This document shows positions 53,827 to 63,286 of a stretch of DNA of 64,000 nt, one piece after another. A program made the position numbers and the translations under genes. Below the pieces are notes generated by a model, which had not been told where the DNA came from, made no database searches, and saw only the letters and a program-made list of their open reading frames with translations. Source of the stretch: an uncultured Pelagibacteraceae bacterium (GTDB lineage: Bacteria; Pseudomonadota; Alphaproteobacteria; Pelagibacterales; Pelagibacteraceae); the NCBI GenBank assembly GCA_902573865.1, contig CACGLI010000001.1:1-64000 (forward strand). The letters are read 5' to 3'. Position 1 is the stretch's first letter, and every line of letters begins with the position of its first letter.

Positions 53827-55607
53827 ATTCTATATCCGTAAGTGGTAAAAATTGGAAATATAAAGTTTATAACCAAGAAGAAATTAATTATTTGAAAGAT
53901 AATTATTTTCTAGATGAAATAACAAGTAAACTCATTTCAATTAGAAAAATTAAAAAAGAAGAAATTACAAATTTTTTAAACCCCTCTATCAAAAATTTTT
54001 TGCCTAATCCAGAAGTGCTTAAAGATATGAAAAAAACTACACAGAGAATACTAGAAAGTATTAAAAAAAACGAAAAAATTGGAATATTTGGAGATTACGA
54101 TGTGGATGGTGCATCTTCTGCTGCATTATTAGGAAATTATTTTCATAAATTGAATTTATCTTATGAAACATATATACCTAACAGAATTAAAGAGGGCTAT
54201 GGTCCTTCCAAAGAGTCTTTTGATAATCTTATAAAAAAAGATGTTAATATAATTTTAACTGTAGATTGTGGCTCAATGTCATATGATGCTATTCAATTCG
54301 CAAAAAGTAAAGGAATAGATGTAATAGTAATTGATCATCATCAAACAGAAATAAATCTTCCCGACGCATTTTCAATTATTAATCCAAATCGCTTTGATGA
54401 CAAATCAAATCTTAATTATTTATGTGCAGCTGGAGTAACATTTGTTTTTTTAGTTGCCTTAAATAGAGAATTAAGATTAATAAACTGGTTTAAAAATCAA
54501 AATATCAATGAACCAAATTTACTCGAATTTCTTGATTTGGTATCTTTAGCAACAGTTTGTGATGTAGTGCCACTAATTGGTTTAAATAGAGCTTTAGTCA
54601 CTCAGGGTTTAAAAGTTTTAAGTACAAAAAAAAATTTAGGATTAAAAACCTTGATTGACATATGTAAAATTGAAAATCATCCAAATATTTATCATTTAGG
54701 TTATGTAATAGGTCCAAGAATTAATGCTGGTGGTAGAGTTGGAAAATCTTCTCACGGTGTAGATTTGTTACTTAAATCTGATCCAAAAGAAGTCTTTAAA
54801 ATTGCTTCGGAATTAGATCAATTTAATAGTGAAAGAAGACTACTAGAGGAAAAAATGTATAAAAAGATATTAGTAGAAGCTGACAAATTTAATAATGAAC
54901 CAGTCATTGTTGTGAGTGGTACTAATTGGCATGAAGGAGTTATTGGAATAGTTGCATCAAAAATAAAAGATAAATTCAATAAACCAGTTATTATTATCTC
55001 TATTGAAAATAATACTGGAAAGGCATCAGCAAGATCAGTTGTTGGTTTCGATATTGGTTCTGCAATTATTTCAGGAGTTCAACAAAAATTACTTATAAAA
55101 GGCGGTGGACATAAAATGGCAGGGGGTTTTTCCATAAAATCAGAAAATATTGAAAAATTTAAAGATTTTATAATTCATAAGTACAACAAATTAAATGAAA
55201 ATAATAATGAAAAAAAGTCTCTTTTGCTAGATAGCGTAATTTCTTCCTCAGCACTTAATCTTGACTTCTATCAAAAGATTTATTTGTTAGCACCTTTTGG
55301 ATCGGGCAATCCAGAACCAAAGTTTGCAATTGAAAGCTTAAAAGTTGCTAATAGCAAAATTATTAATAATAAACACATTAAATCTATTCTTGTTGATAAG
55401 GGTGGGTTAAATATTAGCACTATTGCCTTTAACTCTGTTGATAAAGAAATTGCCGCATATTTATTAAAAAAAAGCAATAAAATATTTAATATAGCGGGCA
55501 AATTGTCTCTTAACGAGTGGAGAGGGAAATCAAATGTAGAGTTTATTATCGATGATATTTCTGTTAATAAGAACGACAATAATAAGGTCCCATCGTCTAT
55601 CGGTTAG
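53823..55607 (+). CDS. recJ: Single-stranded-DNA-specific exonuclease RecJ
   Basis: 594 residues. DHH phosphoesterase motifs are IFGDYDVDGASSAAL near residue 88, LTVDCGS and VIDHHQTE near residue 165. DHHA1 has GPRINAGGRVG and GGGHKMAGGF, and a C-terminal OB domain follows. It degrades ssDNA 5' to 3' in repair. The last seven codons and stop (TAG at 55605-55607) lie inside the tRNA-Glu gene. Confidence 0.97.
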   Translation: MNSISVSGKNWKYKVYNQEEINYLKDNYFLDEITSKLISIRKIKKEEITNFLNPSIKNFLPNPEVLKDMKKTTQRILESIKKNEKIGIFGDYDVDGASSAALLGNYFHKLNLSYETYIPNRIKEGYGPSKESFDNLIKKDVNIILTVDCGSMSYDAIQFAKSKGIDVIVIDHHQTEINLPDAFSIINPNRFDDKSNLNYLCAAGVTFVFLVALNRELRLINWFKNQNINEPNLLEFLDLVSLATVCDVVPLIGLNRALVTQGLKVLSTKKNLGLKTLIDICKIENHPNIYHLGYVIGPRINAGGRVGKSSHGVDLLLKSDPKEVFKIASELDQFNSERRLLEEKMYKKILVEADKFNNEPVIVVSGTNWHEGVIGIVASKIKDKFNKPVIIISIENNTGKASARSVVGFDIGSAIISGVQQKLLIKGGGHKMAGGFSIKSENIEKFKDFIIHKYNKLNENNNEKKSLLLDSVISSSALNLDFYQKIYLLAPFGSGNPEPKFAIESLKVANSKIINNKHIKSILVDKGGLNISTIAFNSVDKEIAAYLLKKSNKIFNIAGKLSLNEWRGKSNVEFIIDDISVNKNDNNKVPSSIG

Positions 55608-55660
55608 GACACATGGTTTTCATCCATGAAAGAGGGGTTCGATTCCCCTTGGGACCGCCA
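55586..55660 (+). tRNA. tRNA-Glu (anticodon UUC)
   Basis: Acceptor GGTCCCA pairs with TGGGACC, then discriminator G and encoded CCA ending at 55660. The anticodon arm is CATGG-TTTTCAT-CCATG (anticodon UUC); T arm GGGG-TTCGATT-CCCC. Its first 22 bases are also the coding end of recJ on the same strand. Accessory-type genes follow, so it marks a possible integration point. Confidence 0.97.
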
Positions 55661-55675
55661 AATTTATCTCTTCTT

Positions 55676-56494
55676 ATGAATTTAAGATTAATATTGATAA
55701 AACTTTACAAATTTAAGGTTTTTAAAAGATTAATTCCATCTTTGCTAAGGAGGTTTTTTTTCCCAGGTGGAGTAAATATTCAATTAAAAAATTTCAAAAT
55801 AAATTTAAATACAAAATCATCGATAGATAGAGAAATTTTTTTAAAAGGGTCTTATGATAAGAACAAAATTGATTTCATTGAAAATAGTGTTAATTTCAAA
55901 TCACTCGACTATTTTTTAGATATTGGAGCTTATATTGGCTATTATAGCTTGTATTTTAATAGTAAATATAAAAATATTAAAATTTTAACTTTCGAACCAA
56001 TTTTAGAAAGTTTCAATCAAATAAAAGAAAGCCTAGACCATAATTCTGGTCATAATATCACTCTTTTTAATTTAGCATTATCAGACACAAAGGGAGCTGA
56101 TAAATCTTGGGTAACTGATTTGAATAAAAAAAGTGGGTTTTCAATTTTTGACAAAGACGATTTGAATAGAGAGGTAAATTTTAACAATTATTCTTTACAA
56201 AAAATTAAATATCAAGAAATTAAAAAGGATTGTTTAGATAATATTATAAATGTAAAAAATAAAAATTTAGTTTTAAAAATTGATGTTGAGCGTCATGAGC
56301 TTAAAACAATTAAGGGTGCCAAGAATCTTCTATCAACTTCTAATAATAAGATATTTATTCAAGTTGAAATAGTTGATAATCTCAAGGATAAAACAATTAG
56401 TTTGCTAAATGAATATGGTTACAAAGTAATTGGATCTATAAAACCTGATGACAAAAGAGGAGGAACAGATTATTATCTAAAAAATTTTAATTAA
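55676..56494 (+). CDS. FkbM-family methyltransferase
   Basis: 272 residues from the ATG at 55676. The open frame extends upstream, but that part is translated tRNA-Glu. The SAM-binding site is YFLDIGAYIGYYSLYF near residue 77, with ILTFEPILESFNQI and the FkbM-typical VLKIDVERHELKTIKGA. Such enzymes often O-methylate sugars of surface glycans or lipids; the substrate is unknown. It directly follows the tRNA. Confidence 0.82.
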   Translation: MNLRLILIKLYKFKVFKRLIPSLLRRFFFPGGVNIQLKNFKINLNTKSSIDREIFLKGSYDKNKIDFIENSVNFKSLDYFLDIGAYIGYYSLYFNSKYKNIKILTFEPILESFNQIKESLDHNSGHNITLFNLALSDTKGADKSWVTDLNKKSGFSIFDKDDLNREVNFNNYSLQKIKYQEIKKDCLDNIINVKNKNLVLKIDVERHELKTIKGAKNLLSTSNNKIFIQVEIVDNLKDKTISLLNEYGYKVIGSIKPDDKRGGTDYYLKNFN

Positions 56495-56527
56495 TAAATT
56501 TCTTGTGATGATAATTTTTCTGAACAC

Positions 56528-57484
56528 ATGTATAAAATTGCAATAATAGAGGAAATCCATGAAGATGGTATTAGATTAATTGAAGATAATCCCAAATTTT
56601 CTCATGAAGTAATAACTGATGTATCACCTGAAAATTTAATTAAAAAATTACCAAATTTTGATGGGTGTACTTTAAGAGTTAGCAAACTCAATTCAAATAT
56701 TTTAAAGCATTGTAAGAAATTAAAAGTTATATCAAGACATGGTGTTGGCTATGATAATGTTGATTTAGATTACATAAAACAAAACAATATAAAGTTATTA
56801 ATTACTGCAAAAGCTAATGCAGTAGCTGTAGCAGAACATGTAATGGCATTGCTTTTATCAATTTCAAAAGCTATTAAAAAATATGATAATGAAGTTAGAA
56901 TAGGAAACTTTAAAAAGAACTCAAAATCTATTGACACATTAGAACTATTTAATAAAGAAATTTTAATAGCTGGATTTGGACGTATTGGAAAATCTTTGAT
57001 TAAGAGATGTTTAAATTTTGAGATGAGAGTAAAAGTTTTTGACCCATTTCAAAATAAAGAGATAATTGAAAGACATGGTGGAAAAAAAATAGAAAATTTC
57101 AATGAAGGACTAAGATCATGTGATATTTTATCTTTACATATGCCATTGAATGAAAAAACTAAGGATCTAATGAATTATAAAACAATTAGTTTAATGAAAA
57201 AAAATTCAATTTTGATCAATACAGCAAGAGGCGGTATAGTAAATGAACTTGATCTTGATAAAGCCCTTAAGGAGAATATTATTTTTGGTGCAGGTCTAGA
57301 TGTGTTTCAACATGAACCAATACATAATGATAGTCCATTATTAAAAAATGATAAAGTTGTTTTAAGTCCACACTCAGCAACATTTACAAATGAATGTACC
57401 TCTAGAATGGGTATTGAAACTATAAAAAATGTTATTGATTTTTTTGAAAAAAAAATTGATAAAGATATGATTGTCAAATTATGA
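56528..57484 (+). CDS. D-isomer-specific 2-hydroxyacid dehydrogenase
   Basis: 318 residues. NAD-binding ILIAGFGRIGKSLIKRCL near residue 144; catalytic Arg in INTARGGIVNE, Glu in GLDVFQHEP and His in LSPHSATFTNE. It resembles the catalytic part of phosphoglycerate dehydrogenase without an ACT domain. Substrate is unknown; a hydroxy-acid in cyclitol or sugar-acid catabolism would fit the downstream genes. It overlaps the next gene by four bases. Confidence 0.85.
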   Translation: MYKIAIIEEIHEDGIRLIEDNPKFSHEVITDVSPENLIKKLPNFDGCTLRVSKLNSNILKHCKKLKVISRHGVGYDNVDLDYIKQNNIKLLITAKANAVAVAEHVMALLLSISKAIKKYDNEVRIGNFKKNSKSIDTLELFNKEILIAGFGRIGKSLIKRCLNFEMRVKVFDPFQNKEIIERHGGKKIENFNEGLRSCDILSLHMPLNEKTKDLMNYKTISLMKKNSILINTARGGIVNELDLDKALKENIIFGAGLDVFQHEPIHNDSPLLKNDKVVLSPHSATFTNECTSRMGIETIKNVIDFFEKKIDKDMIVKL

Positions 57485-57990
57485 TTGATTTAAGAAGAAA
57501 GTTCAAAAATTTTGGTCCCTTGGAATTATTAGTCTTATTTTCATTAATTTATGTCATAACAATGTTGATTTGGACAGCATCTACTCGTTCAGCTATTGAG
57601 GAAAATGCTAATTTATTAAAACAAAATCATAAAAATGTAGTTGAATTTATGAACGATCAAGTAAACAAATGTTCTTCTGATGAAAATTTGTTAACCGCAT
57701 GGGGAGAAAAATGTGGAGATGTTTGGTCTTCTCAAAAAATAGTTAAATTTATATTAAATAGTTTAAATTTAAATAATCCTTACTCGATTAAAGATGATCT
57801 AATTCAAACGTCATCAGATCCTAGAATTCAAGCAGAAGGAAAGGCTGGTCAATCAACAGAAAAAGGTATAATTTTTGTTTCTAGCGCTGATTTTTTGTCT
57901 GAAGCTGGATCAGAATGGATTGTAGGAACTTGTATAAAGTCACCTTGTGTGGCGGCAGGTAACAATGAGCTAATTTCAATTTATCGTTAG
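57481..57990 (+). CDS. Unknown membrane-anchored protein, pilin-like layout
   Basis: 169 residues; no family recognised. A basic start (MIDLRRKFKNFG) precedes one hydrophobic helix (about 14-31, PLELLVLFSLIYVITMLIW), then an amphipathic helix and a soluble domain with four cysteines (NKCSSDENLL, EKCGDVW, GTCIKSPC). The layout recalls type IV pilin-like proteins with G before the hydrophobic helix, but the Glu is at +3, not +5. It may instead be a simple periplasmic anchored protein. It overlaps iolE by four bases, convergently. Confidence 0.7.
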   Translation: MIDLRRKFKNFGPLELLVLFSLIYVITMLIWTASTRSAIEENANLLKQNHKNVVEFMNDQVNKCSSDENLLTAWGEKCGDVWSSQKIVKFILNSLNLNNPYSIKDDLIQTSSDPRIQAEGKAGQSTEKGIIFVSSADFLSEAGSEWIVGTCIKSPCVAAGNNELISIYR

Positions 57991-58886
57991 TTGATAATCT
58001 CAAATCCACATTCTTTAGCTACTTTGCTTAAATACTCATAACCTTTCTTTGAATATTCAAAGGGATTTGCTTTAGCAGGATCTTGTTCCGCCTCAACAAC
58101 CAACCAGCCAGAATAATCAGAATTTTTTAAAATTTTAAGAAAAGGTTTATAATCTATACAGCCATCCCCAGGCACAGTAAAAGCACCATTTAAAAATGCC
58201 TTTCTAAAACTAAAATCTTTTTTAATCGACTCATCTAAAACTTTCTTTCTCATATCCTTGCAATGCACATGAAGAATTCTTTGATTTAAGTCTTGAGTAA
58301 TTTTTAAATAATCTCCACCAGCAAACAACATATGCCCAGTATCTATTAATAAATTAACGGTATCATCAGTATTTTCAATTAATCGATATGTGTCCTCTTC
58401 AGATTGTATGACAGTTCCCATATGATGATGATATGCCAATGGCATGCCCTGATCAGACATCATCTTACTTAATTCATTTATTCTTAATATTAACATGTTC
58501 CAGTCTTCTTTTGCTAAAATTGGTCTTTTTGATAAGGGCATATTAGGATCACCTTGAATTGAGTTGGTCACTTCCGCAAATACCATGCAAGGTGCATTAC
58601 AATCTAAAAACAATTTAAATTGATCTTTCATATAACGAAACTCTTCTTTAGCTGATCTTTTTAATAAGTTAGCACCATACCATCCAGAACAAAGCTTTAA
58701 ATTTTCTTTAGCTAATTTAGGAAGTAAAATACTCGAGTCCTTTGAAAATTTTCCCCCAGACTCAATTCCACTAAAGCCTGCTTTACTAGCTTCATGTAAG
58801 CACTGTTCTAAAGAAGTATCACCGCCTAATTCAGGCATGTCATCATTACTCCAAGCTATTGGGGCTACACCTAATTTTATTTTCAT
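57987..58886 (-). CDS. iolE: Inosose dehydratase-like sugar isomerase/epimerase
   Basis: 299 residues, AP endonuclease family 2 TIM barrel. The start IKLGVAPIAWSNDDMPELGGDTSLEQCL is typical of IolE. Metal-site residues appear in YHHHMGTVIQ, LLIDTGHMLFAGGD and HVHCKDMR, with VPGDGCIDYKPFLKIL later. IolE dehydrates 2-keto-myo-inositol. It lies on the opposite strand to, but next to, two Gfo/Idh/MocA dehydrogenases and a sugar transporter. Confidence 0.85.
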   Translation of the reverse strand: MKIKLGVAPIAWSNDDMPELGGDTSLEQCLHEASKAGFSGIESGGKFSKDSSILLPKLAKENLKLCSGWYGANLLKRSAKEEFRYMKDQFKLFLDCNAPCMVFAEVTNSIQGDPNMPLSKRPILAKEDWNMLILRINELSKMMSDQGMPLAYHHHMGTVIQSEEDTYRLIENTDDTVNLLIDTGHMLFAGGDYLKITQDLNQRILHVHCKDMRKKVLDESIKKDFSFRKAFLNGAFTVPGDGCIDYKPFLKILKNSDYSGWLVVEAEQDPAKANPFEYSKKGYEYLSKVAKECGFEIIN

Positions 58887-58943
58887 ACAAAGAAATATTT
58901 TTTAGTATACTATTAATTCCTAATCAATTAAATTTTAAGTTAA

Positions 58944-60083
58944 ATGAAAAGAAGATTAAAGCTTGGTATTATTGGAGGGGGACCCGGGTCTTGGATTGGT
59001 CATGTTCATAGAATAGCAGCAAGATTTGACGATAAATTTGAAATTGTAGCTGGAGTATTTTCTCGTAATTTAAGAGTAAATCAAAAATTTGCACAAAAAA
59101 TTGGAATTAAAAAAGACAGATGTTACAAAGATTTTAAAGAGCTTTGTTTAAAAGAAAAAAAGAGAAAAGACTCAATAGATGTAATATCTATTATGACACC
59201 ACCAGGTAGTCATCAAGAAATTGCTGAATTATTTATTAAACATAATTTTCATGTTATTTCCGATAAACCTTTTGCAGGTAATTTTATTCAAGCTAAAAAA
59301 TTATATAAGACCATTAAAAAAAATAAAAAAATAGTTTATGGATTAACTCATAATTATTCTGCTTATCCAATGGTAAGATATGCAAAAAAATTAATAAAAG
59401 AGGGTAAAATCGGAAATATAGAGTATGTAAATGTCGAATATATCCAAGATTGGTCCAATGGAAAAGATATAACTTTAAAAAATGCAAAGAACATTTTTAA
59501 ATGGAAATTAGAAAAAAAATTTGCAGGAATTTCTACTGTATTAAATGAAATAGGATCACATGCATTTCATTTAGCGTACTATCTAACAGGTTTGGAAGGT
59601 AGAAAGTTGTTCGCTGATATAAAACAATATTCTAAAAAGATTAAATTTGATACCAATGCTCAAGTTTTAGTTAATTATGAAAATAAAGGAAAGGGATTAT
59701 TTTGGATTTCTACGACTGCAAGAGGAGAAGTTTATGGTCTAAAGATAAGAGTTTTTGGCAGTAAAGGAAGTATTGAGTGGGTACAAAATAATCCAAATCA
59801 CATAATATATGGAAATTCAAAGGGTGCCACAAAAAAATTAGAAAGAGGATTTAATGAAAGTAGCTACTCAAAGAAATTTTCAAGAATCAAGTATGGACAT
59901 CCAGAAGGATACCTGAGCGCATTTGCCAATTTATACAAAGAAATATCACAAGAAATTACTAATAAAAATCCATCTAGAAAAAAGTTTTTCCCAAATGAAG
60001 ACGATGGATTAATTACTGCAAAATATATTGATGCTTGTGTAAAATCATCTAAGAAAAAAAAATGGGTAAATCTAAATGATTAA
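58944..60083 (+). CDS. Gfo/Idh/MocA-family oxidoreductase
   Basis: 379 residues. NAD(P)-binding LKLGIIGGGPGSWIGHVHRIAARF at the N terminus; the active-site Lys motif reads DKPFAGN rather than EKP; HNYSAYPMVRYAKKLI and EIGSHAFHLAYYLTG follow. The GGGPGS start is common in inositol-cluster dehydrogenases that act on scyllo-inositol or related cyclitols. It overlaps the following iolG by eight bases. Confidence 0.85.
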   Translation: MKRRLKLGIIGGGPGSWIGHVHRIAARFDDKFEIVAGVFSRNLRVNQKFAQKIGIKKDRCYKDFKELCLKEKKRKDSIDVISIMTPPGSHQEIAELFIKHNFHVISDKPFAGNFIQAKKLYKTIKKNKKIVYGLTHNYSAYPMVRYAKKLIKEGKIGNIEYVNVEYIQDWSNGKDITLKNAKNIFKWKLEKKFAGISTVLNEIGSHAFHLAYYLTGLEGRKLFADIKQYSKKIKFDTNAQVLVNYENKGKGLFWISTTARGEVYGLKIRVFGSKGSIEWVQNNPNHIIYGNSKGATKKLERGFNESSYSKKFSRIKYGHPEGYLSAFANLYKEISQEITNKNPSRKKFFPNEDDGLITAKYIDACVKSSKKKKWVNLND

Positions 60084-61065
60084 TGTAGCTTTAATTGGTC
60101 TAGGAAGAATTGGTACGATGCATGCAAAAAATATTTTAGATCATAAATATTTAAATCTACACTCTATCTATGAAAAAAATAAAATTTTGTCAAAAAACGC
60201 AAAAAAGAAATTCAAATGTAATGTTTCAAAAAATTTTATGGATTTATACTTAAATCCAAAAATAGATATAATTTTTATTGCTAGTTCAACATCTTCTCAT
60301 ATAAAATTCATAGATTTGGGTTTAAAATTTAAAAAAACTATTTTTTGTGAAAAACCCCTCGATTTAGACATCAAAAAAATAAAAAAATTATTAAAAAAAA
60401 TAAATATAAAATCTAAATTTCAATTAGGTTTTAATCGTCGTTATGATCCTGGTCATTATTCACTGAAAAAAAAATTAGATTTAAATAAAATTGGAAAATT
60501 GGAAAAAATTATAATTACTAGTAGAGATCCAGCACCGCCAAGCATAGAATATCTTAAATCATCAGGAGGTATCTTTAGAGATATGATGATACATGACTTT
60601 GATTTATGTAGATTTTATCTAAATAAGGATAAGATTATTCAGTTAAATTCGCAAGCTTCATCCTTCGAAAAATTTTATAAAACAATTAAGGATTATGAAA
60701 TTGCAACAGTTTCAATGAAAAGCAAAAATGGAGTGTTATGTTTAATTAATAATTCTAGACATTGTTCTTTTGGTTATGATCAAAGGGTAGAATTATTCGG
60801 TTCAAAAGGTATGTTGATCTCAGACAATAAATATGAAAATAATTCGAAGTTATATATTTCAAAAAATACCTCTGTAAAAAATAATTTTATGCACTTTTTT
60901 ATCGATCGTTATAAAGAAGCTTATAAGTTACAATTAGACGATTTAGTTAAATTACATAAAAAAAATTTTAAACCTAGATCTAGTTTTCTTGACGGTTATG
61001 AAGCACTAAGATTGGCAAATGCAGCGACTTTATCAGTTAAGAAAAAAACCTCTATTTTCATATAA
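60076..61065 (+). CDS. iolG: Inositol 2-dehydrogenase-like oxidoreductase
   Basis: 329 residues. NAD-binding NVALIGLGRIGTMHAKNIL, active-site Lys in FCEKPLDLDIKK near residue 93, QLGFNRRYDPGHYSLKKK, and the HDFDLCRFY motif with the catalytic His. This pattern fits IolG, which oxidises myo-inositol to 2-keto-myo-inositol, the substrate of IolE. Exact cyclitol specificity is uncertain. Confidence 0.82.
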   Translation: MINVALIGLGRIGTMHAKNILDHKYLNLHSIYEKNKILSKNAKKKFKCNVSKNFMDLYLNPKIDIIFIASSTSSHIKFIDLGLKFKKTIFCEKPLDLDIKKIKKLLKKINIKSKFQLGFNRRYDPGHYSLKKKLDLNKIGKLEKIIITSRDPAPPSIEYLKSSGGIFRDMMIHDFDLCRFYLNKDKIIQLNSQASSFEKFYKTIKDYEIATVSMKSKNGVLCLINNSRHCSFGYDQRVELFGSKGMLISDNKYENNSKLYISKNTSVKNNFMHFFIDRYKEAYKLQLDDLVKLHKKNFKPRSSFLDGYEALRLANAATLSVKKKTSIFI

Positions 61066-61113
61066 AATTATATATACCTATGGTTGAAATACGAATTATT
61101 TATAAAATTAATT

Positions 61114-61142
61114 TTGAATTTGAGATAAATTTTTGTTTTAAT
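61114..61142 (+). promoter_or_regulatory. Possible promoter of the sugar ABC transporter operon
   Basis: TTGAAT (61114-61119) and TTTAAT (61137-61142) are spaced by exactly 17 bases in the 111-base gap before the binding-protein gene. A clear Shine-Dalgarno AAGGGA (61165-61170) lies six bases before the ATG at 61177, unusual in this window where most starts lack one. The match is visible, but the region is AT-rich, so chance is possible. Confidence 0.4.
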
Positions 61143-61176
61143 ATTCATCTTTATTAATCAAATTAAGGGATAAATA

Positions 61177-62100
61177 ATGAAAAAAATATACTTAACAATT
61201 GCTGCTCTAATGAGCTGGGCAATGATGTCAGTGGCTGCTTTAGCAGTAGATATTATTGTTGTGTCTCATGGACAAGCAAATGACCCCTTCTGGTCTGTTG
61301 CAAAAAATGGAGTTGATAAAGCTTGTAAGGATATGAAAGTATCTTGCAAATACACGGCTCCAGCAACATTTGACATGGTAGAAATGGCAAAACTAATTGA
61401 TAACGCTGTTTCTCAAAAGCCAAAAGGTATTGTAATAACTCTTCCAGATGCTGCCGCTTTGGGTAAATCTGTTAAAGCCGCAATATCTTCAGGTATTCCA
61501 GTAATCTCTATGAATTCAGGTTCAGATGACTATATGAAACTAGGTATTAGTGCTCACGTAGGTCAAACAGAGTTTGAAGCTGGCGTAGGTGGCGGACAAA
61601 AAATGAAAGCTGCTGGTGGTAAAAAAGCACTATGTGTTAACCACGAAGTAGGTAACGTCGCTTTAGATAGAAGATGTGCTGGTTTCAAAAAAGGTTTTGG
61701 TGGATCCGTAGACATATTAGGTACATCAAATGACCCGACTGAAATTCAAAAAGCTGTAGCTGCTAAATTAGGTGGTGGATACGACACTATTCTTACTTTA
61801 GGAGCTGGTCTTGCAGGAGAAGCTGCTCTAAAAGCATTAGAGTCTGCTGGTAAAGTTGGAAGCGTTAAACTTGGTACATTCGATATGTCGCCAGGGATGC
61901 TAAAAGCTGCTGCTGCTGGAAAAGTTGAGTTCTTAATTGACCAACAACAGTATCTACAGGGTTATTTACCTATAGCTATCTTTTCTCAATATATGAGATA
62001 TGGAACAATGCCAGCTGGTGTTGTTATGACAGGACCTGGTTTTGTTACTCCTAATAATGCAAAGGATGTAATAAAATGGGCTGCTCAAGGTTATAGATAA
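61177..62100 (+). CDS. Sugar-type ABC transporter periplasmic binding protein
   Basis: 307 residues. A signal peptide (about 1-23, MSVAALA) precedes a ribose-binding-protein-like fold (Peripla_BP_4): VDIIVVSHGQANDPFWSVAKNGVDKAC, GIVITLPDAAALGKSVKAA, and TFDMSPGMLKAAAAGKVEFLIDQQQYLQGYLPI. Aromatic and charged residues around NDPFWSV and DQQQYLQG are expected ligand contacts. The inositol-type enzymes upstream make a cyclitol or sugar ligand likely. A terminator follows directly. Confidence 0.9.
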   Translation: MKKIYLTIAALMSWAMMSVAALAVDIIVVSHGQANDPFWSVAKNGVDKACKDMKVSCKYTAPATFDMVEMAKLIDNAVSQKPKGIVITLPDAAALGKSVKAAISSGIPVISMNSGSDDYMKLGISAHVGQTEFEAGVGGGQKMKAAGGKKALCVNHEVGNVALDRRCAGFKKGFGGSVDILGTSNDPTEIQKAVAAKLGGGYDTILTLGAGLAGEAALKALESAGKVGSVKLGTFDMSPGMLKAAAAGKVEFLIDQQQYLQGYLPIAIFSQYMRYGTMPAGVVMTGPGFVTPNNAKDVIKWAAQGYR

Positions 62101-62113
62101 GAATAATATTATT

Positions 62114-62147
62114 AAGGCCTAGTGATAATTCACTAGGCCTTTTTTTA
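62114..62147 (+). terminator. Intrinsic terminator between binding protein and permease genes
   Basis: AGGCCTAGTGA (62115-62125) and TCACTAGGCCT (62130-62140) form a perfect 11-bp stem with a TAAT loop, followed by a run of seven T. Because the permease begins only 12 bases later, it probably works as a partial terminator that keeps the binding protein in excess over the membrane components. Confidence 0.92.
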
Positions 62148-62158
62148 AGTTTTTTTAT

Positions 62159-63286
62159 ATGTCTACAAAGTCTAAAAGTATTGAAACAAAAACTGATTTC
62201 AATCAGGATGAAAGGCTCAAAAAAGTTTCTAAATTAAGGTTACTGTTAAATAGGCCCGAGCTTGGTGCTCTTGGTGGAGCTATACTTGTATTTATATTTT
62301 TTGGTGTAGTTGCTGGGGATACGGGAATGTTTAGTGCGTATGGAGTATTAAACTTCTTAGATGTCTCAGCTAATCTAGGAATAATAGCTATTGCTGCTGC
62401 TATGTTAATGATAGGAGGAGAATTCGATCTATCTATTGGATCAATGATTGGATTTGCAGGTATATGTATAGCTATCCCAGCAATTTATTGGGGGTGGCCA
62501 CTATGGATGAGTATTATTTTTGCATTCTCAATGGCAGTACTAGTAGGATATTTCAATGGAATATTAGTGGTAAGAACAGGCTTACCATCATTTATCGTTA
62601 CTCTTGCAATGCTTTTTATTTTAAGAGGTGCAACTTTAGCTATAACAAGATTGATTACTGGTCGAACTCAGGTTCCAGGCCTAAGAGTTTTAATCGAAGA
62701 TGATCCATTGGCATGGATATTTGCAACTGATACTTTTAAATGGGTTTTTACTTGGTTAGGTTCGATGAATCTAATTGCATTAAGAACTGATGGATCTCCA
62801 CTCGCCACAGGTATACCTCCATCAGTTATATGGTTCATAGCTTTAGCAATCATTACAACATGGATACTAATGAAAACAAGATACGGAAATTGGATATTTG
62901 CATCTGGAGGAGATAAAAATGGCGCTAATAATGTTGGAGTACCAGTTGGTAGAGTAAAAATAAGTTTATTTATAGGTACTGCAGTAGCAGCAACTATTTT
63001 TGCTACTATTCAGGTTTTAGATGCTGGATCAGCTGATACAATGCGTGGAACATTAAAGGAATTGGAGGCAATTGCAGCCGCAGTTGTTGGAGGCTGTTTA
63101 TTAACTGGCGGATATGGTTCTGCTATTGGTGCAGCATTTGGTGCTTTAATATTTGGTACAGTTTCAATGGGAATATTTTATACTGATGTGGATACAGACT
63201 GGTTTAAAGTTTTTTTAGGAGCAATGATGTTGATTGCTGTGATCTTTAATAATTATATAAGAAAAAAGGTAACAGAGAGCAAATAA
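62159..63286 (+). CDS. Sugar-type ABC transporter permease
   Basis: 375 residues, about ten hydrophobic segments. [31 protein letters not shown] and [19 protein letters not shown], then the late [31 protein letters not shown], identify the RbsC/FrcC branched-chain/sugar permease family. A long hydrophilic start (about 1-35) is cytoplasmic. Its stop overlaps the ATPase start (TAATG). Confidence 0.92.
   Translation: MSTKSKSIETKTDFNQDERLKKVSKLRLLLNRPELGALGGAILVFIFFGVVAGDTGMFSAYGVLNFLDVSANLGIIAIAAAMLMIGGEFDLSIGSMIGFAGICIAIPAIYWGWPLWMSIIFAFSMAVLVGYFNGILVVRTGLPSFIVTLAMLFILRGATLAITRLITGRTQVPGLRVLIEDDPLAWIFATDTFKWVFTWLGSMNLIALRTDGSPLATGIPPSVIWFIALAIITTWILMKTRYGNWIFASGGDKNGANNVGVPVGRVKISLFIGTAVAATIFATIQVLDAGSADTMRGTLKELEAIAAAVVGGCLLTGGYGSAIGAAFGALIFGTVSMGIFYTDVDTDWFKVFLGAMMLIAVIFNNYIRKKVTESK

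Noticed and set aside
55613-55675. Upstream extension of the FkbM methyltransferase frame (21 extra residues)
   Set aside because: This stretch is mostly the tRNA-Glu gene translated in frame; the ATG at 55676, after the tRNA, is the sensible start.
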